Below are positions 1 through 5,923 of a stretch of 5,923 nt of DNA, piece after piece. Within the stretch, counting starts at the first letter, position 1; each line of letters begins with the position of its first letter. Under the pieces are notes generated by a model that searched no databases, was not told the DNA's origin, and saw only the letters and a program-made list of their open reading frames with translations. Position numbers and translations under genes: made by a program. Origin of the DNA: Verrucomicrobiales bacterium (GTDB lineage Bacteria > Verrucomicrobiota > Verrucomicrobiia > Limisphaerales > UBA1100); NCBI GenBank assembly GCA_011523245.1, contig WTHG01000487.1:1-5923 (forward strand). The letters run 5' to 3'.

Positions 1-1370
1 GTCTGCAAATGGGGGGCGACGCGGTGTTGATTGCGCAGTTTAGCCTCAAGATGATGGGCGCGGGATTGATCACGCTTGTGGTCAGTGTGGGAGTGATGCT
101 GTTGATCATCTCGGGCGTTTGGGGGGGGCGCGCTGCGTATTGGGCATGGGTGGTGTGTAGCCTGTTGTTGGCGGTGGATTTCGGCCGGGCTCATTCGCGG
201 TATTTAGTGCATGAAAACTACGTGGAAAAATATGAAACCAACGCGGTATTAGATGTCTTGGCCGCGGCACCTCATCAGCAGCGGGTGAAGATTTTTCCGG
301 GTCAGTTTGCGGCGCGTTTGGCGCAAAGTGAACTGATGCTGTTGCAGCAGCAACTGCAGGATACCAACCGGACAGACCAACTGCAGATTCAACTGCAGAT
401 GCAAAACTTGATACAGCAGTTTCAACAAGTGCAGTTGCTAAACAACGTGTACAATGTGTTATGGGCGCAGCATCATTTTCCTTATTATCAGATTCAATCG
501 ACGGATATCATTCAGCAACCACGCATGGCGGCCGACAATCGTGCTTATCGTGAGGCGTTGGCGGCCGATGCCCTAAGGTTGTGCGAATTGACCAGTTCTC
601 GATACTTGCTCGGCTTGGGACGCGGCGGAGCGGCGCATTTGGATTCCTTTTACGGTCAGGAAGGCGTGTTTGCTGAACGCCTGTATTTTGACTTGAGACC
701 GAAGCAGCCGGGGCAGTATGTGCAGGCAACTGCCTTAACCAACGGGCCGTTGGCGTTGATCGATTTCAAGAGAGCGTTACCCCGCGCCGGTTTGTATGCC
801 CATTGGCGCAGTGGGATGGAGGATGGGGAGGTGTTGGCGACTTTGCCGCAGAAGACTTGGGATCCGCATCGAGAGGTTTTGATCTCGGAAACAATTCCGG
901 CGCCGGAAAGCCAGGAAGGGAATGCCACGGTGGTGCCGGCTCAATATGAATCGTATGATCCCAAACGCATTGTTTTGAAAACCCGGTCGGACACCTCGAC
1001 TGTGTTGTTGTTAAACGACAAGCATCATCCGGCCTGGCGCGTGACAGTCGATGGAAAGCCGGCGGAGTTGTTGCGGGCCAATTACCTGATGCGCGGTGTT
1101 CATTTGCCGGCCGGTGCGCACACGGTGGAGTTCCTGTTTGCACCCAGCGAAGGCAGTATTCGCGTGAGCCTGGCCGGGTTCGGCTTGGGCGCTTTGGTGG
1201 TGGGCTTGCTGATTTGGGGGCCGCGCCGGAAAGATCGGGGCAAGGATTCTACAGACCCGTCGGATGATCCAGAAACGTCCACGGCAGGCGATACTTCTTC
1301 GCCAGATGAGCCGAAAGCGCCTTCACGCCAAACGTCTCGGTCGCGTAGTGGCCGCCGTAAAAAACGTTAA
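1..1370 (+). CDS. YfhO-like membrane protein, C-terminal part (5' end outside window)
   Basis: The frame is open to the left edge (CTG CAA before the ATG at 9), so that ATG is probably internal. Residue numbers here count from it. Two membrane helices (about 17-37 and 42-58) lead into a large, presumably extracytoplasmic domain, followed by a final helix at about 386-404. The recognisable signature is C-terminal: LPRAGLY (257-263), then LLLNDKHHPAW..TVDGKP..LLRANYLMRGVHLPAG.HTVEF (about 333-375). It matches the YfhO pattern of 'lSD.yyPGW...vDGk....raN...r.v.vpaG.h.v.f'. YfhO-family proteins are large multi-helix envelope proteins linked to glycosyl transfer, usually about 800 residues or more, so roughly half is probably missing. 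A Gln-rich segment lies at 113-141. After the last helix comes RRK and a tail (411-453) with no aliphatic residues, ending SGRRKKR; its last 40 codons overlap the opposite-strand gene. Family is fairly sure; substrate and exact role are unknown. Confidence 0.82.
   Translation, partial: LQMGGDAVLIAQFSLKMMGAGLITLVVSVGVMLLIISGVWGGRAAYWAWVVCSLLLAVDFGRAHSRYLVHENYVEKYETNAVLDVLAAAPHQQRVKIFPGQFAARLAQSELMLLQQQLQDTNRTDQLQIQLQMQNLIQQFQQVQLLNNVYNVLWAQHHFPYYQIQSTDIIQQPRMAADNRAYREALAADALRLCELTSSRYLLGLGRGGAAHLDSFYGQEGVFAERLYFDLRPKQPGQYVQATALTNGPLALIDFKRALPRAGLYAHWRSGMEDGEVLATLPQKTWDPHREVLISETIPAPESQEGNATVVPAQYESYDPKRIVLKTRSDTSTVLLLNDKHHPAWRVTVDGKPAELLRANYLMRGVHLPAGAHTVEFLFAPSEGSIRVSLAGFGLGALVVGLLIWGPRRKDRGKDSTDPSDDPETSTAGDTSSPDEPKAPSRQTSRSRSGRRKKR
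345..434 (+). repeat. Gln-rich segment with repeated CAACTGCAG units inside the YfhO-like gene
   Basis: Residues 113-141 of the visible YfhO-like protein are about half glutamine, alternating with Leu, Ile and Met. The DNA holds three in-frame copies of CAACTGCAG (Gln-Leu-Gln) at 351-359, 378-386 and 390-398. The last two belong to adjacent 12-bp units (378-389 and 390-401) that differ only at the final base. The pattern suggests local slippage or duplication that lengthened a helical, possibly coiled-coil linker. It sits just before the conserved-looking WAQHHFPYYQIQS stretch (residues 152-164). The frame is intact throughout. Confidence 0.6.
1249..1370. other. 122-bp convergent (tail-to-tail) antisense coding overlap
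   Basis: The YfhO-like gene stops at TAA 1368-1370, while the opposite-strand Nif3-family gene stops at 1249-1251 (CTA on +, TAG on -). Both frames are open across the whole shared stretch. The Nif3 side encodes conserved family sequence including metal ligands H221 and E225. The YfhO side encodes a low-complexity hydrophilic tail, so it is probably the later extension. In this phase, first codon positions pair with each other, and the Nif3 wobble base pairs with the second codon base of the YfhO-like gene. Confidence 0.85.
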
Positions 1371-2010
1371 TCCCCAGTTCCTCGGCCAGCGCGGCGGTCC
1401 AGTGCGCGCCTTCTCCGGTAATGAAAGTGTCCACGCCCTCGGCAGCGGCCTTGGCCAGACTACCGCCGGCGCCGCCGGTGACGATCCCGATTTTCCGGCA
1501 GACGCTCGGGCCGCCCTTGATCTTGACGGGCGGCGCGCCTAGCACGGTTTTTAATCGGCTGCCCAGAATGTCGCGGCACAGTCGGGTGGAGGTGCGCAGA
1601 CCGATGAATTGGCCGCGTTCTTCAAAGAAGGGTTTGGGCTTCGTAAACTTCAGAGCCTTGAGCAGGCCGGCATTGTTGCCGAGGCGCGGGTGGAGATCCA
1701 GTGGCAGGTGTGCGCTGTAGACGGCAAGGTTGTGCTCCACGAGTTCGCCGATGAGTTCGCGCTTCTTGCCCGTCCATGGTTGTTGCGGGCTCCAAAACAG
1801 GCCATGATGGACGACCAATAAGTCGGCCTTGGCCTCGATGGCCTTGTGAACGGTGGCAAGGGAGGCATCCACGGCGGCTGCGATGCGGCTGACCTGGCCA
1901 TTGTTTTCGACCTGCAATCCGTTCACGGCGCCGTCGTAATCGGCGATTTCATCAATCTTCAAGGTGCGATCGCAGTGCCGCACAATATCCTGGAGCATTG
2001 CCTTGGGCAT
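1249..2010 (-). CDS. Nif3/YbgI-family dinuclear metal centre protein
   Basis: This is a complete 253-residue protein of the Nif3-like family, often labelled 'GTP cyclohydrolase 1 type 2 homologue', whose physiological reaction is not settled. All expected metal ligands are visible: HHG at 68-70 after LLVV, H101 and D105 in SAHLPLDLHP, and H221 and E225 in GGHYATETFG. Other family signatures are NGLQV (30-34), AAVDAS (45-50), ITGEGAHW (197-204) and a C-terminal WTFLDHPTG that parallels 'vtFiDiPNP' in E. coli YbgI. The length fits the short form (YbgI is about 247 residues), without the PII-like insert of the long Bacillus form. The ATG at 2010 gives MPKAM; the in-frame ATG at 1998 is an alternative, and neither has a clear Shine-Dalgarno. 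The gene is divergent from speA, and its last 122 bp, ending in TAG, lie antisense to the YfhO-like gene. It is probably a cytosolic hexamer, by family analogy. Confidence 0.95.
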   Translation of the reverse strand: MPKAMLQDIVRHCDRTLKIDEIADYDGAVNGLQVENNGQVSRIAAAVDASLATVHKAIEAKADLLVVHHGLFWSPQQPWTGKKRELIGELVEHNLAVYSAHLPLDLHPRLGNNAGLLKALKFTKPKPFFEERGQFIGLRTSTRLCRDILGSRLKTVLGAPPVKIKGGPSVCRKIGIVTGGAGGSLAKAAAEGVDTFITGEGAHWTAALAEELGINVFYGGHYATETFGVKALSAHLAKKYRLPWTFLDHPTGL

Positions 2011-2030
2011 GCGGATAGGAAACCCATGAC

Positions 2031-2052
2031 ACGGTCTTTTGGCAATGACCGT
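2031..2052. repeat. Inverted repeat ACGGTC-N10-GACCGT in divergent intergenic region
   Basis: Two perfect 6-bp arms, at 2031-2036 and 2047-2052, are separated by 10 bp. They lie midway in the 68-bp gap between the Nif3-family start (2010) and the speA start (2079). The symmetry and the placement between divergent genes would suit a dimeric regulator site or a small 5'-leader hairpin. A 6-bp repeat can occur by chance, and no factor can be named. I could not find a convincing -35/-10 pair on either strand of this gap. Confidence 0.3.
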
Positions 2053-2066
2053 CTTGTAAATTGCGC

Positions 2067-2071
2067 GGAGG
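2067..2071 (+). promoter_or_regulatory. Shine-Dalgarno site for speA
   Basis: GGAGG ends 7 nt before the ATG at 2079, an ideal distance. It decides the start against the longer in-frame TTG at 2061, which would place this site inside the coding region, and against the later ATGs at 2082 and 2094. Confidence 0.8.
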
Positions 2072-2078
2072 GGCTCCT

Positions 2079-4022
2079 ATGATGCGCGCTTTCATGAACC
2101 CACCGGAAAATGAATGGAGTATTGGGCAGGCGCGCGAGATGTACCACATCGACCGTTGGGGTGCGGGGTATTATGACATCAACACGGCGGGGCGCGTGGT
2201 GGCCAAGCCTTTGCCGGGAGATGACACGGCCGTGGAATTATCCGCCGTCACCGCCGCAGCGCAGAAACGCGATCTGGACGGGCCGTTGTTGATTCGGTTT
2301 CAGGATATTCTTCGGCATCGCGTGAAGAGTTTGTGTACGGCGTTCGATGAGGCGATTGCCCGCAATGGCTACGAGGGACGGTATCGCGGAGTCTTTCCCA
2401 TCAAGGTGAATGAATTGCGCGAGGTCGTGGAGGAGGTGGTGGATGCTGGAGCGGATCATGAGTTTGGCCTGGAGGTGGGCAGTAAAGCGGAGCTATTCGC
2501 CGCGCTGGCGCTCCAAGATATGCCGAATGCCCTGTTGATTTGCAACGGCTACAAGGACGCCGATTTTATCCGCACCGCGCTCACCGGTACGCGGCTGGGT
2601 AAGCAGGTGATTTTGGTGATCGAGAAACTCGATGAGCTGGATCAGATCCTACGCGTGGCCAAGAGCGAAGGCGTGCAGCCGCAACTGGGTATTCGCCTGC
2701 GGTTACTGAGCCGTAGCAAGGGCAAGTGGGCGGACAGCGGCGGGGAGGATGCAAAGTTTGGCTTGAATACCGCGCAATTGATGGCCGCACTGGAGCGCCT
2801 GCGGGCGGAGGGCTGGGAGGAATCGTTGCGCCTGCTGCATTCCCACATCGGCTCGCAGGTGCCGGATATTCTCACCGTGCGCAAGGCGGTGCAGGAGGCG
2901 GCGCGGTTTTATGCCAAGGTGCGCAAGGAAGGGTTTCCTGTGGAGTATCTGGATGTCGGCGGCGGGTTGGCGGTGGATTACGACGGGAGCCGCGCGGCGT
3001 TTGAAAGTTCGGCCAATTATTCTCTGCGCGAGTACACGGATGATCTGGTGCAGACCATCGGGGAGGTTTGCGGAGAGGAGGAGGTAATGCATCCGAATAT
3101 CGTGAGCGAAAGCGGGCGCGCGATTGCGGCGCATCACAGTGTGCTGGTGGTGCAGGTGTTTGGCGCAAACAGCAAGGCGCAGCGGACGCGCTTCAAATAT
3201 GGAGCGGAGGAACATCCGCTGGTGCAGACGCTTTTGAAAATCCGCCGCAACATTCGTCGGTCCAGTAAACTAACAGCCTATCACAACGCCCTTAACTGCA
3301 AGGAGGACGCCCATAACATGTTCACCCTCGGCGTGCTGGAGCTGGAGGTGAAGGCCAAAGTGGAGACATTGTACTGGGAGATTTGCGATCGGGTACTATC
3401 CCATTTCCGCCAATCCGAAGGCCATGTGCCTGAGGAGATTGCGACTCTGGAAGATCAAATGAGTGACCAGTATGTCTGCAATTTTTCATTATTTCAAAGC
3501 CTGTTGGATCATTGGGCAATCGGACAGTTGTTTCCGATTATGCCGCTGCAACGGCTGAACGAACGGCCCACTCGTGAGGCAACTTTGGCGGATATTACAT
3601 GCGATTCGGACGGGGCCGTGCGGCAGTTTATTGATTTGGACGGAACGCGCGACACCTTGCCATTGCATGCACTTAAGCCTTCCGACCGGACGACTGAGCC
3701 CTATTACCTCGGTATTTTCCTGGTGGGCGCTTATCAGGATGTGATGGGTGATCTACATAATCTGTTTGGGCGCGTGAACGAGATGCATGTGTTTCTCGAT
3801 TCTGATGAACCCGATGGCTATTACATCGAGGAAACCGTGCGGGGGCATTCGATTTGCGACTCCCTGACCACCATGCAGTATGATCGGCGGGAATTGATGC
3901 GCCAAATGAAGCGCCAGATCGATGCGGCCATCAAGGCAGACCGTGTTCGGCCCTCAGTGGGCATGCAGATATTGCGCGATTACGAACGCGGGCTGGACGA
4001 TTACACCTATCTGTCGTTCTAA
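2079..4022 (+). CDS. speA: Biosynthetic arginine decarboxylase
   Basis: This PLP enzyme converts arginine to agmatine and CO2, the first step of the agmatine route to putrescine. The 647-residue product has nearly the length of E. coli SpeA (about 658) and aligns with it end to end from memory. Residue numbers use the ATG at 2079. The PLP lysine is K109 in FPIKVN. CNGYKD is at 155-160, SHIGSQ at 255-260, DVGGG (the glycine-rich PLP-phosphate loop) at 292-296, and ESGRA at 344-348. The substrate-site cysteine is C508 in CDSDG. The protein ends in the family-typical DDYTYL. The N-terminal barrel and C-terminal beta-barrel domains of a fold-III decarboxylase are both complete. The start is set by GGAGG at 2067-2071. 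No agmatinase or agmatine deiminase gene is in the window, so the later steps must lie elsewhere. A membrane-protein gene follows after 6 nt, suggesting an operon. Confidence 0.97.
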   Translation: MMRAFMNPPENEWSIGQAREMYHIDRWGAGYYDINTAGRVVAKPLPGDDTAVELSAVTAAAQKRDLDGPLLIRFQDILRHRVKSLCTAFDEAIARNGYEGRYRGVFPIKVNELREVVEEVVDAGADHEFGLEVGSKAELFAALALQDMPNALLICNGYKDADFIRTALTGTRLGKQVILVIEKLDELDQILRVAKSEGVQPQLGIRLRLLSRSKGKWADSGGEDAKFGLNTAQLMAALERLRAEGWEESLRLLHSHIGSQVPDILTVRKAVQEAARFYAKVRKEGFPVEYLDVGGGLAVDYDGSRAAFESSANYSLREYTDDLVQTIGEVCGEEEVMHPNIVSESGRAIAAHHSVLVVQVFGANSKAQRTRFKYGAEEHPLVQTLLKIRRNIRRSSKLTAYHNALNCKEDAHNMFTLGVLELEVKAKVETLYWEICDRVLSHFRQSEGHVPEEIATLEDQMSDQYVCNFSLFQSLLDHWAIGQLFPIMPLQRLNERPTREATLADITCDSDGAVRQFIDLDGTRDTLPLHALKPSDRTTEPYYLGIFLVGAYQDVMGDLHNLFGRVNEMHVFLDSDEPDGYYIEETVRGHSICDSLTTMQYDRRELMRQMKRQIDAAIKADRVRPSVGMQILRDYERGLDDYTYLSF

Positions 4023-4028
4023 TGGCGC

Positions 4029-4901
4029 ATGGCCGAGCCGCCCCCCTTGCACCCCGACCTGATGCCTTCCCTGCGCCAACTGGTGCGTGGACTGGAACTA
4101 CTATTCTGGTCGCTGCCTTTTGCGTTGTTGGTGTGCGTGCAAGAAATACTGGCACCGGCCTGGGAATCCTGGGGCATCATGCCATTGCTTCTTTCCATGA
4201 GCCTGATGTGGCTGGGTGCTTCGCGGCTCAAACATTTTCAGCCTCAGGAAGGTGTTTGGCAAAGTGCCGTGAAAATCACCGAGATCCTGGCGCTGGTGAT
4301 GGTGGGGTTGGCACCATTTCTACACTGGATTCAGACTCTACCGGAAGTGCCGGTCACTGCATACACAGCTGGGCAAAAGCATATCATTTATTCGACGATT
4401 ATTTTTTGCGCGGCCGGCATTATGTTTCTGCTGAACCTGAATCATGTGCTCACGCGGCTGGGAGCGATGTTGCCCGACCCCATTCTACGGGCGGACATTA
4501 AGCTCTTTGTGACATTGAACTTCATTTTGTTTTTCCCGTTGCTTGCGGCCATGTGGTGTGTGCGCTTGAGCCAAGAACTATTTGGATTATTTTATCAAAA
4601 AGCGCCGGGGTTGGCGGATTTCTTTGGCAGTGCCGCGGGGTTGGAAGGGGCCTTGCAGGGTTCGGTGTTGTGGCTGGCGACGCTGATTATTGCCACTACC
4701 ATGACCATGATGTGGAAGGCCAAGGAAGCGGTGCTGGGGGGTGTTTTCAGTCTCGAGCCGGCACCTTTGCCAGACAAGGAAACGGAGTTGAATTCTGGGC
4801 CGGATGAGGATGAAACCCGAATTGTGCCGGTAACCGATTCCATGGATTCGAATGAGGACGAGGATACTACCGCCAAGCCGGTGGATCCCTCGTTGAACTA
4901 A
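4029..4901 (+). CDS. Unrecognised six-helix membrane protein with acidic tail, linked to speA
   Basis: I do not recognise this 290-residue family. Hydrophobic stretches at about 21-42, 48-64, 82-102, 118-138, 157-177 and 208-228 predict six membrane helices. Residues 248-290 form a hydrophilic tail rich in Asp, Glu, Ser, Thr and Pro, likely disordered. An even helix number puts both ends on the same side, plausibly the cytoplasm, because basic residues (VRG before helix 1, WKAK after helix 6) flank the outer helices. The ATG at 4029 is 6 nt after the speA stop and lacks a Shine-Dalgarno, so translational coupling to speA is likely; ATG 4062 (MPSLRQ) is an alternative start. Co-location with speA could hint at a polyamine or arginine link, but no transporter motif is seen. 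The TAA at 4899-4901 abuts the stop of the convergent mqnC. Confidence is high that it is a gene and low for any function. Confidence 0.85.
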   Translation: MAEPPPLHPDLMPSLRQLVRGLELLFWSLPFALLVCVQEILAPAWESWGIMPLLLSMSLMWLGASRLKHFQPQEGVWQSAVKITEILALVMVGLAPFLHWIQTLPEVPVTAYTAGQKHIIYSTIIFCAAGIMFLLNLNHVLTRLGAMLPDPILRADIKLFVTLNFILFFPLLAAMWCVRLSQELFGLFYQKAPGLADFFGSAAGLEGALQGSVLWLATLIIATTMTMMWKAKEAVLGGVFSLEPAPLPDKETELNSGPDEDETRIVPVTDSMDSNEDEDTTAKPVDPSLN

Positions 4902-4904
4902 CTA
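4899..4904. other. Back-to-back stop codons of two convergent genes
   Basis: The hexamer TAACTA holds TAA (4899-4901) of the + strand membrane-protein gene and, on the other strand, TAG (4904-4902) of mqnC, with no base between them. It sits in the short run AACTAACTAA (4896-4905), which adds a + strand TAA at 4903-4905 and a - strand TAG at 4900-4898 in other frames. No U-tailed hairpin is visible on either side, so any transcription terminator must lie inside coding sequence. Confidence 0.8.
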
Positions 4905-5923
4905 AGCCGCGGCCGCCGGGGCGTCGATGAGGGTGTACCAGTTGTCGCGTTGGCGGGGTTCGTAGCCGAGGTCGGCGATGAGGCGTTGCATGTCGGCGAC
5001 GTCCATGCAGTAGACGGTGCCGGCCTTTGACACGACGTTTTCCTCGATCATGATGCTGCCCAAATCATTCGCGCCATGGCGCAGGGCGATCTGGCCAATC
5101 TCGCGGCCCTGTGTGACCCATGAGCTTTGGATGTTTTCGATGTTGTCGAGGTATATGCGCGCGAGTGCCTGCATGCGGAGGTACTCGTGCGAACCGACGG
5201 TGGGCGCCTTGAGCTTGGTGTTCTCGGCCTGAAAGGTCCACGCGATGAAGGCGGTGAAGCCGCCGGTATCATCCTGCTGCACGCGCACGCGGTCGAGGTG
5301 TTCGATGCGTTCCTCCACGGTTTCCACGTGGCCAAACATCATGGTGGCGGTGGTGGCAAGATTTTGCCGGTGAGCAATGGCCATCACCTCGAGCCAATCG
5401 TCGCTCATGGCTTTGAGGGGGGAAATTTTCTGGCGCACGCGGTCCACGAGGATTTCGCCGCCGCCGCCAGGAATGGAGCCGAGGCCGGCCGTGGCAAAGT
5501 CGCGCACGAGATCCTCCATCGGTTCATCAAACACCTCGCGGAAATGCACGAACTCGCTCGGGCTGAAGCCGTGCACGTTGAGGGTGGGAAATTTATCCCG
5601 GATGTGCGAAAGCAGGTCGAGGTACCATTGTTTGCTGAGTGAAGGATGATGCCCTCCCTGCATGAGGATTTGCGTGCCGCCAAGCGCGAGGGTTTCCTCG
5701 ATCTTTTGGTCAATTTCGTCGTGCGTAATCACGTAGGCATCGGCCGCATTCTCGCGTCGCCAAAACGCGCAAAACTTGCAGTACACGTTGCAGACATTCG
5801 TGTAGTTGATATTGCGATCGATGCTGTAGGTGATGATCTCGTTGCCGCGGCCGTTGAAGGCGTTGGCTTTGGCTAGCTCCCGGCGTCGATGCGCTAGGGC
5901 GCCGAGAGTTTCCAGCGGTAAGC
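4902..5923 (-). CDS. mqnC: Dehypoxanthine futalosine cyclase (radical SAM), N-terminus outside window
   Basis: This enzyme cyclises dehypoxanthine futalosine to cyclic DHFL in the futalosine route to menaquinone, acting in the cytosol. The frame is open to the right edge; 339 residues are visible and roughly 30-40 are probably missing. A GTG at 5786 is internal (the Val of CNVYCKFC), because coding continues upstream as DRNINYTNVCNV, which is typical of the family. The radical SAM CxxxCxxC cysteines are at codons 5790-5792, 5778-5780 and 5769-5771. Numbering from the first visible codon, other MqnC hallmarks are MQGGHHPSL (87-95), HGFSPSEF (117-124), GSIPGGGGEIL (148-158), TATMMFGHVET (191-201), FTAFIAWTFQ (222-231) and GANDLGSIMIEENVV (283-297). 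MqnE and CofH are the nearest look-alikes, but IPGGGGEIL together with GANDxGSxMxEENVV favours MqnC. It is convergent with, and abuts, the speA-linked membrane gene. Confidence 0.94.
   Translation of the reverse strand, partial: LPLETLGALAHRRRELAKANAFNGRGNEIITYSIDRNINYTNVCNVYCKFCAFWRRENAADAYVITHDEIDQKIEETLALGGTQILMQGGHHPSLSKQWYLDLLSHIRDKFPTLNVHGFSPSEFVHFREVFDEPMEDLVRDFATAGLGSIPGGGGEILVDRVRQKISPLKAMSDDWLEVMAIAHRQNLATTATMMFGHVETVEERIEHLDRVRVQQDDTGGFTAFIAWTFQAENTKLKAPTVGSHEYLRMQALARIYLDNIENIQSSWVTQGREIGQIALRHGANDLGSIMIEENVVSKAGTVYCMDVADMQRLIADLGYEPRQRDNWYTLIDAPAAAA

Noticed and set aside
766..1143. 125-codon - strand open frame
   Set aside because: It is antisense to the conserved YfhO C-terminal domain. 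Its Pro/Arg/Thr-rich composition is typical of a shadow frame.
2039..2060. TTGGCA ... TGTAAA as a speA promoter
   Set aside because: The spacer is only 10 bp, far from the usual 16-18, and no other good pair is seen.
2067..2077. GGAG-GGG-CTCC hairpin that could hide the speA ribosome site
   Set aside because: The stem is only 4 bp with a 3-nt loop, partly a by-product of the purine-rich site itself. It is too weak to claim as regulation.
2061..2078. TTG at 2061 as the speA start
   Set aside because: It has no ribosome binding site, and it would put the ideal GGAGG (2067-2071) inside the gene. The ATG at 2079 fits better.
2703..3215. 170-codon - strand open frame
   Set aside because: It is antisense to the catalytic core of SpeA, has Arg/His/Leu-rich shadow composition and no domain.
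4022..4501. 159-codon open frame starting at the ATG overlapping the speA stop
   Set aside because: It overlaps the membrane-protein frame. Its composition looks like an out-of-frame reading (Ala, Gly, His and Ser rich, no domain), while the 4029 frame gives six regular hydrophobic helices.
4902..4925. GC-rich GCGGCCGC stretch as a bidirectional terminator
   Set aside because: It is a palindromic run encoding the Ala-rich end of MqnC, without a stable stem-loop plus U tract.
5127..5642. 171-codon + strand open frame
   Set aside because: It is fully antisense to conserved MqnC sequence. The GC-rich codon pattern opens this frame, and its His/Gly/Ala/Glu-rich product has no recognisable domain.
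5784..5786. GTG at 5786 as the start of the radical SAM gene
   Set aside because: It falls inside the CxxxCxxC motif and would drop the first cluster cysteine. Coding clearly continues upstream to the window edge.

Overview
The window carries five protein-coding genes on both strands and is almost entirely coding. Gene content suggests a Verrucomicrobiota-like bacterium. The grounds are a YfhO-type membrane protein whose 'QHHFPYYQIQS...' region resembles proteins I recall from that phylum, a long-form SpeA, and the futalosine-route gene mqnC. This is inference from recalled protein resemblance, not from a search.

Layout from left to right. (1) Positions 1-1370, + strand: the C-terminal part of a YfhO-like membrane protein, cut by the left window edge. 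(2) Positions 1249-2010, - strand: a complete Nif3/YbgI-family dinuclear-metal protein. Its conserved C-terminus lies antisense to the last 40 codons of gene 1. (3) Positions 2011-2078: a 68-bp divergent intergenic region with a small inverted repeat and a strong Shine-Dalgarno for the next gene. (4) Positions 2079-4022, + strand: biosynthetic arginine decarboxylase SpeA. (5) Positions 4029-4901, + strand: an unrecognised six-helix membrane protein with an acidic tail, 6 nt after speA and probably co-transcribed with it. (6) Positions 4902-5923, - strand: dehypoxanthine futalosine cyclase MqnC, a radical SAM enzyme of menaquinone synthesis, cut by the right edge.

Functionally this is mostly housekeeping: polyamine synthesis (arginine to agmatine), menaquinone synthesis, a widespread metal-binding protein and an envelope protein. 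I see no mobile element, CRISPR array, RNA gene or defence-type system. The notable features are architectural. The YfhO-like/Nif3 convergent pair overlaps by 122 bp, and the tail of the YfhO-like protein looks shaped by the antisense Nif3 wobble positions. The other convergent pair meets at directly abutting stop codons (TAA|CTA), leaving no room for an intergenic terminator. The speA-linked membrane protein is the main gene of unknown function.
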